Source: an uncultured Alphaproteobacteria bacterium
GTDB taxonomy: Bacteria; Pseudomonadota; Alphaproteobacteria; Micavibrionales; CSBR16-224
Direction of reading: 5' to 3'
Length of the DNA stretch: 64,000 bases
Assembly: GCA_950054485.1 (NCBI GenBank)
Contig: CATLPD010000003.1
Span: forward strand, 1 to 64,000
A model generated the notes under the pieces. It made no database searches. It saw nothing but the letters and a program-made list of their open reading frames with translations, and was not told the DNA's origin. Made by a program: the position numbers and the translations under genes. This document shows, one piece after another, positions 8,217-15,612 of the stretch. Positions within the stretch are counted from its first letter, which is position 1. Every line of letters begins with the position of its first letter.

Positions 8217-9146
8217 TCAATATCCGAATTGGCTTTGATAGAACATCATGATTGCTGGAATATAAGCCAGCGCAATCAGCGTTGTTGCCAGAACGGCGCT
8301 CGCGGCTTTTTGCGGATGCACATTTAATTGCGCGGCATAGGCAACTGAATTCGCGGGCAGGGGCATTGCGGCATAAAGAATAATAAAGGCGCGGTAATCG
8401 GACGGTAGCACATCAAAAAACCAGATATCGGCCAAGACGATGGCAAAGGCGGCAAGGCTCCAGACTGGAAAGCGCCACAGTGCCGCATTCCAAATATAAT
8501 TAAAATCAAAATGAACGCGGCTGATTTTGGCCATCGACAACCCGATAATGGCCATCCCCAAAACGAAATAGGCGCCTTTGAACATCGACAGCGTTTCTTC
8601 CAGCCCGTCAACCCAGGGTATTCCGCCAAAGCCAAAAGCAAGGCCGATCACCATGGCCCAGAACAGCGGCAATTTTAAAAGGCGCTTTAAACCATCCATA
8701 GGGGATAGATTCCCGGTTGCCAAAATCCAGTACCCCAACGAGGTATGCAAAATAGTTGAAACCATCATCACCAAAACCCACGCGTTTGCCGTCTGTTCGG
8801 AGAACAGCGCAAAGACAACCGGAATGCCGAAATATCCTGTATTGGAGCCAAGAATCTGGTGAGAAAAAAGATTTTTGCGTTTATCGCCCCATAGCTTTTT
8901 GCCGTAGAGATATGATGTGCCCGCCATAAACAAGGTGAGTAGCGTTAAAGTCAGAATAAACGCAAAAGATGTACCGATATCCAAATCGGTTTGCCAAGCC
9001 ATGCAGAATAAAACGGGCGGCGCAATAAAATGAATTGTGAAATCGGCGATCTGTTTATCGGATACTTCTGCATAGCGTCCGGCAAACCAGCCGATCGCTA
9101 TCATGAGGTATAGGGGAAGAACTTTGATCAAAAGCGCTATAAACAT
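8217..9146 (-). CDS. AEC-family (auxin efflux carrier-like) transporter
   Basis: A 309-residue membrane protein with about ten hydrophobic segments in the AEC pattern. The N-terminal LPLYLMIAIGWFAGR and HFIAPPVLFCMAW, the central NTGYFGIPVVFALF and the C-terminal AMPLPANSVAYAAQ regions are all typical. The family exports or imports small organic anions such as malate and malonate; the substrate here is unknown. I moved the start from 9206 to the ATG at 9146, because the longer form would run into the divergent D-lactate dehydrogenase gene. Its stop lies directly after ruvX, and the two are convergent. Sharing a divergent promoter region with dld hints at a link to organic-acid metabolism, which is inference. 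Confidence 0.85.
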   Translation of the reverse strand: MFIALLIKVLPLYLMIAIGWFAGRYAEVSDKQIADFTIHFIAPPVLFCMAWQTDLDIGTSFAFILTLTLLTLFMAGTSYLYGKKLWGDKRKNLFSHQILGSNTGYFGIPVVFALFSEQTANAWVLVMMVSTILHTSLGYWILATGNLSPMDGLKRLLKLPLFWAMVIGLAFGFGGIPWVDGLEETLSMFKGAYFVLGMAIIGLSMAKISRVHFDFNYIWNAALWRFPVWSLAAFAIVLADIWFFDVLPSDYRAFIILYAAMPLPANSVAYAAQLNVHPQKAASAVLATTLIALAYIPAIMMFYQSQFGY

Positions 9147-9172
9147 GCTTAGACTGTAGCGGATAGTATCTA

Positions 9173-9178
9173 TATAAT
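9173..9178 (+). promoter_or_regulatory. Possible -10 element for dld, near-leaderless
   Basis: A perfect TATAAT lies nine bases before the dld ATG at 9187, which would place transcription start at or next to the start codon. No Shine-Dalgarno sequence is seen. The -35 region is weak (TTAGAC at 9149, 18-base spacer). The call is tentative. Confidence 0.4.
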
Positions 9179-9186
9179 ACAGTCCT

Positions 9187-10857
9187 ATGAATGATAAAAA
9201 TATCATATCCAGCCTGAAATCGATAGCCGGTCATCGTCACGTCATGACGCACAAAACGGCTGTTCGACCATATACACAAGGCTGGCGCGTGGGTGGGGGG
9301 CAGGTTTTGGCGGTCGTGCGTCCTGGTAACCTGATTGAAATGTGGTCTGTTTTAAAAACATGCGTCCATCATGATGTGATCGTTATCATGCAGGCGGCGA
9401 ATACAGGCCTGACGGGCGGATCAACGCCTGATGATCATGGCTATGACCGCGACATTGTTTTGATTAATGTCATGCGTCTTGATGATATTCAGATTATCGA
9501 AGACGGGCGGCAGGTTTTATGCCTGCCGGGCTCGACCCTGTATCAGTTGGAAAAGAAACTGAAACCGCTAGGGCGCGACCCGCATTCGGTGATCGGATCG
9601 TCCTGCATTGGTGCGTCGGTCATTGGCGGGGTCTGTAACAATTCAGGCGGGACACTGATCCAAAGGGGGCCTGCCTATACCGAACTTTCCCTTTATGCCG
9701 AGGTGAACGAAAAGGGCGAGCTGGCGCTGGTCAATAATCTTGGCATTGATTTGGGCGGCGAGCCTGAAGAGATTTTAAAACGTTTGGAGACAGGTGATTT
9801 TAATGTTCAAAAAACGGATAAAAAAGCATCCGATTCAGAATATTGCCAGCATGTGCGTGATATTTATGCCGACAGTCCCGCGCGCTACAATGCAGATGAT
9901 CGCAGACTCTATGAGGCGTCAGGTTCGGCTGGAAAGATTGCGGTATTCGCCGTGCGCCTTGATAGTTTTGAAAAACAGGGCGCAACCAAGATGTTTTACA
10001 TAGGTGCAAAGGATACGAATGTTCTGGCGAAAATACGGCGCGATATTCTGGGCGGTTTCAAACATTTGCCTGTCTCGGGTGAATATATGCATGCCGAGGC
10101 CTATGATATCGCCGAAAAATACGGCCGCGATATATTCTGGATCATCTATCATTTCGGCACGGAATATTTGCCTATTTTATTTAAATCAAAAAGCCGTGTT
10201 GATTCTGTTTTTGCAAAATTTGGTATTAAAAACCTATCCGACCATGTCATGCAGTTTATCAGTCGGTTTCTCCCGAACCATCTGCCCGAACGGCTTCAGG
10301 GTTTTCGCAAAAAATATGATCATTATCTGATGATCAATATGGCGGGCGATGCGACGCAAAATGAAATGCGCGCATATTTATCGACCTTGGAAAATGCAGG
10401 TTGGTTTGAATGTTCGGATGATGAAGCCAAACGCGCAGGCCTTCACCGTTTTGCTGCGGCAGGGGCCGGCATAAGATATCAGAATATTCATGCTGATAAA
10501 ATTGACGACATGATCGCCCTTGATATCGCCCTTAAACGTAACGATCAAAACTGGTTTGAAGATTTACCACAGGATATTGAGGACGCAATTGACTGCCGCC
10601 TTTATTACGGTCATTTTTTCTGTCATGTCTTTCATCAGGATTATCTGATTAAAAAAGAATATGACGTCGAGGCTATTAAAAACCGCATGCTGGAATATCA
10701 TGATACACGTGGCGCCGAATATCCGGCCGAGCATAATGTAGGGCAAATCTATACAGCAAAACCGCAATTAAAAGATTTCTATAAAAAACTGGACCCGACC
10801 AACAGTTTCAATCCTGGCATCGGCCAAACATCAAAGTTGAAAAACTGGAAAACTTAG
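9187..10857 (+). CDS. dld: Quinone-dependent D-lactate dehydrogenase
   Basis: A 556-residue FAD enzyme close to E. coli Dld in length and motifs. The FAD-binding PCMH domain contains VIIMQAANTGLTGG-like sequence followed by KPLGRDPHSVIGSSCIGASV, CNNSGG and QRGPAYTELSLYAEV. The membrane-binding and cap regions follow, and the C-terminus has the AEHNVGQIY and LDPTNSFNPGIGQ motifs. It oxidises D-lactate to pyruvate at the inner membrane and passes electrons to quinone. Its stop overlaps the convergent CorC-type gene by four bases. Transcription probably starts almost at the ATG. Confidence 0.95.
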   Translation: MNDKNIISSLKSIAGHRHVMTHKTAVRPYTQGWRVGGGQVLAVVRPGNLIEMWSVLKTCVHHDVIVIMQAANTGLTGGSTPDDHGYDRDIVLINVMRLDDIQIIEDGRQVLCLPGSTLYQLEKKLKPLGRDPHSVIGSSCIGASVIGGVCNNSGGTLIQRGPAYTELSLYAEVNEKGELALVNNLGIDLGGEPEEILKRLETGDFNVQKTDKKASDSEYCQHVRDIYADSPARYNADDRRLYEASGSAGKIAVFAVRLDSFEKQGATKMFYIGAKDTNVLAKIRRDILGGFKHLPVSGEYMHAEAYDIAEKYGRDIFWIIYHFGTEYLPILFKSKSRVDSVFAKFGIKNLSDHVMQFISRFLPNHLPERLQGFRKKYDHYLMINMAGDATQNEMRAYLSTLENAGWFECSDDEAKRAGLHRFAAAGAGIRYQNIHADKIDDMIALDIALKRNDQNWFEDLPQDIEDAIDCRLYYGHFFCHVFHQDYLIKKEYDVEAIKNRMLEYHDTRGAEYPAEHNVGQIYTAKPQLKDFYKKLDPTNSFNPGIGQTSKLKNWKT

Positions 10858-12188
10858 GTTTCGACGATTTCGTGCTCTTCCTCTTCCGGGGGGGTAACAC
10901 GAATCAGGGTCAGTTGGTTTCGTTGGCGGCGCATAATTTCAAAACGGAAATCATAGCACTGGAATTTTTGACCGATCGATGGAATTGTTTGTGTTTCATA
11001 TAATATAAGGCCGGCCAATGTAGAATATTCATCATCTGGTAAATCCCATTCGAATTCACGTTTCAGATCGCGGATCGTCACCTTTCCGTCAATCATATAT
11101 GATCCGTCGGGCTGTGGGCGCACGCCCTTGACGGCGACATCATATTCATCGTCAATCTCGCCGACAATTTCCTCAAGGATATCTTCAAGAGTCACAATCC
11201 CCATGAAAGATCCGTATTCATCAACCACCAGCGCGAAATGTTCGCGGCGCGTGCGGAATTCCTGCAACTGATCAAACAGTGTTGTTGTTTCAGGAATGAA
11301 CCACGGGTCTAGTGTTGCATTTTTAATATCGACCTTGGACATATCGCCGCCACATTTGTACCATTCTTTAAGCAGCAATTTTGTGTGCAGTACGCCGACG
11401 ATGTTTTCCTGATTATCCTGCCATAGGGGCAGACGCGTATAGGGGCTGTCGAGCACAGCTGAAATTATATCTTCGGACAGCATGCTGGCATCCAGCATCA
11501 TGACATCGCGGCGGTGCATCATAATGTCTTCAACCTCGACATCGGGCAAATCCAGAATGGATCGCAGCATCGCGCGTTCTTCATTCGTCTCTTCGTTTTC
11601 GCCCTGATGCATTTCAATCACGCCGCGCAGAATTTCGTAATGGTTGCCGATACCAACCTGCGTCACATCTACGCCAAACAGCTTCATTGTGAATTGTACG
11701 ATCTTGATGATGGCCTCGGTAATAGGTGAAAGCACCGCAACCAAAACACGAATGATCGGTGAAATTTTCAGCGCCATTTTGTCGGCATTATTCAATGCAT
11801 AGGTTTTCGGTAGAACTTCGGCAAAGATCAGCACCAGCATGGTCATGGCCAAAGTGGCATATACAACGCCTGTTTCACCAAAAATTTTGATCAGAACAGA
11901 TGTCGCAAGGGCAGAAGCCAGGATATTGACAAGGTTATTACCCAGTAAAAGCGCACCGATCAGGCGGTCTTTCTTCTCGAGCAATTCGGTCACCAGATCA
12001 GCGCGGTCACTATCACTGCTTTCTTTGTCACGTGACAGCGAGTGCATGCGTGCACGAGATGTCGCCGTTAACGCGGTTTCAGATCCCGAGAAAAAAGCTG
12101 ATAAACAGAGTAAAAAGAAAATGGCCCCGATCGAAAACCAGACGTCCGAATCAATTTGCGAAAATAAAGCGCTTATATCTATATCCAT
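10854..12188 (-). CDS. CNNM/CorC_HlyC-type membrane protein (hemolysin family)
   Basis: A 444-residue protein with the standard three-part architecture. An N-terminal CNNM (DUF21) membrane domain starts with FFSGSETALTATSRARMHSL, two CBS domains span roughly residues 205-335 (MMHRRDVMMLD and EYGSFMGIVTLEDILEEIVG), and a CorC_HlyC domain lies at the C-terminus. Such proteins are linked to Mg2+/Co2+ transport or resistance; the haemolysin name is historical. It follows aroB by 12 bases and is probably in the aroK-aroB transcript, an order common in alphaproteobacteria. Confidence 0.88.
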   Translation of the reverse strand: MDIDISALFSQIDSDVWFSIGAIFFLLCLSAFFSGSETALTATSRARMHSLSRDKESSDSDRADLVTELLEKKDRLIGALLLGNNLVNILASALATSVLIKIFGETGVVYATLAMTMLVLIFAEVLPKTYALNNADKMALKISPIIRVLVAVLSPITEAIIKIVQFTMKLFGVDVTQVGIGNHYEILRGVIEMHQGENEETNEERAMLRSILDLPDVEVEDIMMHRRDVMMLDASMLSEDIISAVLDSPYTRLPLWQDNQENIVGVLHTKLLLKEWYKCGGDMSKVDIKNATLDPWFIPETTTLFDQLQEFRTRREHFALVVDEYGSFMGIVTLEDILEEIVGEIDDEYDVAVKGVRPQPDGSYMIDGKVTIRDLKREFEWDLPDDEYSTLAGLILYETQTIPSIGQKFQCYDFRFEIMRRQRNQLTLIRVTPPEEEEHEIVET

Positions 12189-12200
12189 AACGGGAGTCTT

Positions 12201-13295
12201 TTAACGTCCTTTTATATATCGGGCAAGAAAATCTTTGATGTCGGCGGCGTTTTCATCTTTTGCAATAAAGCTTTTTCCAATACCGCGCATCAAAATCAAA
12301 ACAATACGGTCTTTTATGTTCTTTTTGTCTTTTTGCATATGCGTCAGCATGTCATCGGCGCTATAGGTTTTGTTCCATTTTGGCCAAAGATCGTGCCTTT
12401 TGTAATGTTTGCGCAATTTTTCCAGATCGCCTTCGGGCGCGTATCCCCGGTCGACAGAATAGGCCAGCGCCATATTCATGCCGATCATCACAGCCTCGCC
12501 ATGCAGCAGCGAATCATCATATCCGGCAATCGCCTCCAGCGCGTGGCCGAATGTATGCCCCAGATTTAGCAGGGCGCGAATATTGCCTTCCTGCTCGTCG
12601 CGGGCGACGACATCAGCTTTCTTGCGGCAACTGACTGCGATGGCCTCGCTTAAGACATCTGGATCACCTGCCAATAGACCGCCGGCATGTTCATCCAGCC
12701 ATTCAAAAAAGCCGGTATCATCAATCAGCGCATATTTCAAAATCTCCGCATAGCCCGCCAGAATATGACGCTGGGGCAAGGTCTTTAGGGTTGTGATATC
12801 GGTATAGACTAGAGATGGCTGATAAAAACTGCCGATCAGGTTTTTGCCAAGCGGGCTGTTTATGCCTGTCTTGCCGCCGACAGAGCTGTCAACCTGCGCC
12901 AATAGGCTGGTGGGAATCTGCACATATTTAATGCCACGTAAAATTGTTGCTGCCACAAAGCCCGCCAAATCACCTACAACACCGCCGCCTAATGCAATGA
13001 CAGCCGCTTTTCGCGTAACACCGTTCTGGATAATATATGTACATATATTGTTATATGTTTCGATTTTTTTCGAGGCCTCGCCGGGGTCTATCTGATAGAC
13101 CTCATACGGGCTGCTTAAACTTTTTTCTAATTGTGAAAGATAAAGTGCGCCGACATTCTTATCCGTAATGATGAAATATTTCTCGGCCCCGACATATCGG
13201 TCCAGCTTGCCTTGCAGGTCTTTCATGCTGCCGCTATGGATATCTATAACATAGGATCGTGCACCCAAATCGACGTTAACGGTTTTATCGGTCAC
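12201..13295 (-). CDS. aroB: 3-dehydroquinate synthase
   Basis: A 364-residue NAD- and metal-dependent enzyme that cyclises DAHP to 3-dehydroquinate in the shikimate pathway. Family motifs are complete: the nucleotide-binding GGGVVGDLAGFVAATILRG, PTSLLAQVDSSVGGKTGIN and the metal-ligand motif NLGHTFGHALEA, with a further His in LLHGEAVMIGM. Its start overlaps the aroK stop by four bases, so the two are translationally coupled. Confidence 0.97.
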   Translation of the reverse strand: MTDKTVNVDLGARSYVIDIHSGSMKDLQGKLDRYVGAEKYFIITDKNVGALYLSQLEKSLSSPYEVYQIDPGEASKKIETYNNICTYIIQNGVTRKAAVIALGGGVVGDLAGFVAATILRGIKYVQIPTSLLAQVDSSVGGKTGINSPLGKNLIGSFYQPSLVYTDITTLKTLPQRHILAGYAEILKYALIDDTGFFEWLDEHAGGLLAGDPDVLSEAIAVSCRKKADVVARDEQEGNIRALLNLGHTFGHALEAIAGYDDSLLHGEAVMIGMNMALAYSVDRGYAPEGDLEKLRKHYKRHDLWPKWNKTYSADDMLTHMQKDKKNIKDRIVLILMRGIGKSFIAKDENAADIKDFLARYIKGR

Positions 13296-13816
13296 GATGC
13301 CTCTTCCAGTTTTTTGCGAATCCGCCGTGCCATGGTCGTGGCCGACCCTTTGTCGACATTAATATGTACGTCAGCGCGCGCATATATAGGATAGCGTTTT
13401 TCAATCAGGGCCTTTAATGTTTCACGGCGGTCGCCCTGCTGTAAAATCGGGCGGTGTGCTGTTGTGACAATCCTGTCCATCAGGATATCCAGTGACGCAT
13501 TCAGCCACACCGATATGCCGTGTTTGGCGATATTCTTTTGTGATTTCTCCGACATATAGGCGCCGCCGCCTGTCGCAATCACGCTGGGCTCGTTTTCTTT
13601 TAGAACGCGTAAGACAACTTTTTCTTCTAATTCGCGAAAGGTCGGCTCGCCGTATATTTCAAAAATATCACTTATACGAAGCCCGGCAGAATATTCGGCC
13701 TCTAGGTCCGTATCGTAAAAGGGACGTTTCAATAGGCTAGCCAATTGCCGGCCTGCGCTGGTTTTACCGGCCCCCATCAGGCCGACCAGAACGATATGTT
13801 TGTTTTTATAGTCCAT
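13292..13816 (-). CDS. aroK: Shikimate kinase
   Basis: A 174-residue P-loop kinase that phosphorylates shikimate at the 3-hydroxyl. It has the Walker A motif GLMGAGKTSAG, the shikimate-binding YDTDLEAE, FRELEEKVV, the GGGAYM loop and the lid with RP (TAHRPIL). Length and motif order are normal. It is the first gene of the aroK-aroB-corC-type operon. The upstream side carries a divergent 49-residue membrane peptide gene and xerD, a grouping known in alphaproteobacteria. Confidence 0.96.
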   Translation of the reverse strand: MDYKNKHIVLVGLMGAGKTSAGRQLASLLKRPFYDTDLEAEYSAGLRISDIFEIYGEPTFRELEEKVVLRVLKENEPSVIATGGGAYMSEKSQKNIAKHGISVWLNASLDILMDRIVTTAHRPILQQGDRRETLKALIEKRYPIYARADVHINVDKGSATTMARRIRKKLEEAS

Positions 13817-13908
13817 AATCTCACTTTATATTTCCTACCTATTTTTACCGCCAGCGCGCTGATGTAAAGAAAAATTTAACAGGAGTTAAGGTTTTATGAA
13901 AAAAATGC

Positions 13909-13936
13909 TTGACTTGATTATAGGATTATGTAATAT
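13909..13936 (+). promoter_or_regulatory. Putative promoter for the small membrane protein gene
   Basis: TTGACT at 13909-13914 and TAATAT at 13931-13936 are separated by 16 bases. Initiation about seven bases on would fall at roughly 13943, next to the first ATG at 13945. It matches five of six -35 and four of six -10 consensus bases. Confidence 0.45.
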
Positions 13937-13944
13937 AGGTATAG

Positions 13945-14019
13945 ATGAAAGTTACAAAGTCGGAAAAAACGAAAAAGATTATTGAAATATTTTTCGACTT
14001 AGGTAAAACAGGAATATGA
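13945..14019 (+). CDS. Possible 24-residue coupled leader peptide
   Basis: An open frame of 24 codons encodes a Lys-rich peptide (starting MKVTKSEKTKK and ending FFDLGKTGI). Its stop TGA overlaps the ATG of the next small membrane protein gene by four bases. This could give translational coupling or a regulatory uORF. No ribosome site is seen; if the promoter at 13909 is right the mRNA would be almost leaderless. It may be coincidental. Confidence 0.3.
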   Translation: MKVTKSEKTKKIIEIFFDLGKTGI

Positions 14020-14165
14020 AGATTTTTGGAATTACAATTTTATCTTTTATATTTCTAGGCATTGCCGGATTTATTTTCATTGCGCAGACGGATTTGAATA
14101 TCCCCGAGCGCACCGTGGAGCAGGCGATTGATAATGAGCGCTTTTTTGACACGGCCACCCGATAA
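14016..14165 (+). CDS. Conserved-type 49-residue membrane peptide near aroK/xerD
   Basis: The product begins MKIFGITILSFIFLGIAGF, a single N-terminal membrane helix or uncleaved signal, and continues with a short periplasmic-type tail containing IPERTVEQAIDNERFF. A small protein of this type, with a hydrophobic start and a Pro/Val/Glu then Asn/Asp-RFF end, is found between aroK and xerD in many alphaproteobacteria. Function is unknown. It is divergent from aroK and points the same way as xerD, 264 bases upstream of it. The match in position and in the RFF ending is what persuades me it is a gene. Confidence 0.75.
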   Translation: MKIFGITILSFIFLGIAGFIFIAQTDLNIPERTVEQAIDNERFFDTATR

Positions 14166-14230
14166 ACCCTTGTTTTTCAAGGCTGGCCGTATTTAAAAAG
14201 ATGTCATATACCAAAATCTTCTCCGCAAAA

Positions 14231-14282
14231 GGTGACAGAAATCACCTAAACCGTGTTAAGGAAGTTTGTTAAAACCTCCTTA
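14231..14282. promoter_or_regulatory. Two dyad symmetries upstream of xerD
   Basis: GGTGA/TCACC (14231-14246, six-base centre) is followed by a longer dyad at 14257-14282 in which TAAGGA pairs with TCCTTA and GTTT with AAAC around GTTA, with one mismatch. They lie in the 264-base leader of xerD. They could be operators or RNA hairpins; there is no T-run, so a terminator is unlikely. Confidence 0.35.
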
Positions 14283-14429
14283 TGTAAGGGAAAAATAAGA
14301 ACGAAGGTTTTTTTTCATATTTTCTCTTGATTTTTTTCGGTTTATCGTGCTTTATGTCATTAACTAAAGTTGGAGTGACACGATTCTTTAAGCAGAATCA
14401 GTCAGAATTAAAAATTAAGGAGAAAACAA

Positions 14430-15407
14430 ATGGCACGTCCAGGTCGTCCAAAGATGAAGAGAGATCCTTTACCGGAAATCCTTGTGGCCTTTTTAGATAT
14501 GCTGACCGCTGAACGCGGCGCTGCCAAGAATACACGCGATGCATACGAACGTGATATTCGTGACTTTAACGAGTTTCTAAAGGAAGATGGCACACAGCTT
14601 GAAACAGCAACAACAGGTGATATTGAAGATTACCTGGAAGAGCTGGCTGAACGCAACCACGCGAAGAACAAAGGCGATAAGACAGCCGTACGTACAATCG
14701 CACGTCGTATCTCGGCTTTACGTCAGTTTTACGGTTTCCTTCTTACAGAAGGTAAAAGATCAGATGATCCTACATCATCTATCGAAAGCCCGAAACAAAC
14801 ACGCACATTGCCAAAAGTTTTGACAGAAGACGAAGTTAGTACATTGATCAAAGTTGCTGGCGAACCAGGTGGTCCGGAAGCGATCCGTTTGGTGGCTCTA
14901 CTGGAAATCTTGTATGCGACAGGTCTTCGTGTTTCTGAACTGGTTGGTTTGCCAATGTCGGCAATCGGTCAAGACAGCCGTTTCCTGAAAGTAAAAGGAA
15001 AAGGCGGCCGCGAGCGTATCGCTCCGATGTCCGAGCCAGCCCGCAAGGCACTTAAACAATATTGCGATGTACGCAAGCGCTTCCTGGCTCCAGGTCAGAA
15101 AGTTGAAGAGAACGCATGGTTGTTCCCATCACGTACATCACAGTCTGGTCACCTGACACGTCAGCGTTTCGCACAGCTTCTGAAAGAGCTGGCCCGCAAC
15201 GCCGACATGCCTGAAGGCAAAGTCAGCCCGCACGTTCTGCGTCACGCGTTTGCAACACACCTGTTGAAACACGGTGCGGATCTGCGCTCTGTTCAAAAGA
15301 TGCTGGGTCACGCGGATATTGCGACAACGCAAATCTACACCCAAATCCTGGAAGAGCAGAAACAGGATACAGTTAAAGAAAATCATCCATTGGCTAAAGA
15401 AGCCTAA
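14430..15407 (+). CDS. xerD: Tyrosine recombinase XerD
   Basis: A 325-residue tyrosine recombinase for chromosome dimer resolution at dif together with XerC. All catalytic residues are visible: Arg167 in YATGLRVSEL, Lys191, His268 and Arg271 in SPHVLRHAFATHLL, His294 in MLGHADIATTQ, and the nucleophile Tyr303. The N-terminal SAM-like core-binding domain spans about residues 15-105. A basic extension MARPGRPKMKRDP precedes it. The ATG at 14430 has an AAGGAG ribosome site. The gene ends in a clear terminator. XerD is preferred over a phage integrase because of the context and the normal length. Confidence 0.93.
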   Translation: MARPGRPKMKRDPLPEILVAFLDMLTAERGAAKNTRDAYERDIRDFNEFLKEDGTQLETATTGDIEDYLEELAERNHAKNKGDKTAVRTIARRISALRQFYGFLLTEGKRSDDPTSSIESPKQTRTLPKVLTEDEVSTLIKVAGEPGGPEAIRLVALLEILYATGLRVSELVGLPMSAIGQDSRFLKVKGKGGRERIAPMSEPARKALKQYCDVRKRFLAPGQKVEENAWLFPSRTSQSGHLTRQRFAQLLKELARNADMPEGKVSPHVLRHAFATHLLKHGADLRSVQKMLGHADIATTQIYTQILEEQKQDTVKENHPLAKEA

Positions 15408-15434
15408 GGACAGATTTTTCGAGTACAGATTAAA

Positions 15435-15461
15435 GGCCGGTCTTATGACCGGTCTTTTTTT
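15435..15461 (+). terminator. Rho-independent terminator after xerD
   Basis: GGCCGGTC and GACCGGTC pair over eight positions with one G-U around a TTAT loop, followed by a run of seven T. It starts 27 bases after the xerD stop. Confidence 0.9.
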
Positions 15462-15612
15462 ATAAGTCCTTAAAATTAAAAGATAAGAGTCCGGGTAATT
15501 TTATTTCAAAACCATCAGCTTTTATGTTTTTTTCCTTGCCAAGACGATTCTTTCTTGCTAGTTTGCATAAGCAATCTTAATAAAAAATTAATAAGCCATG
15601 GAGGACATGTAA

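Noticed and set aside
9147-9206. Extension of the AEC transporter N-terminus to 9206
   Set aside because: It would overlap the start of the divergent dld gene by 20 bases and cross its -10 element, and the shorter ATG at 9146 gives a normal family N-terminus.
13896-13985. A 29-codon frame with AGGAG upstream, overlapping the start of the 13945 frame
   Set aside because: The putative promoter TTGACT/TAATAT lies inside it, so the transcript would start after its ATG. The peptide has no likeness to any family.
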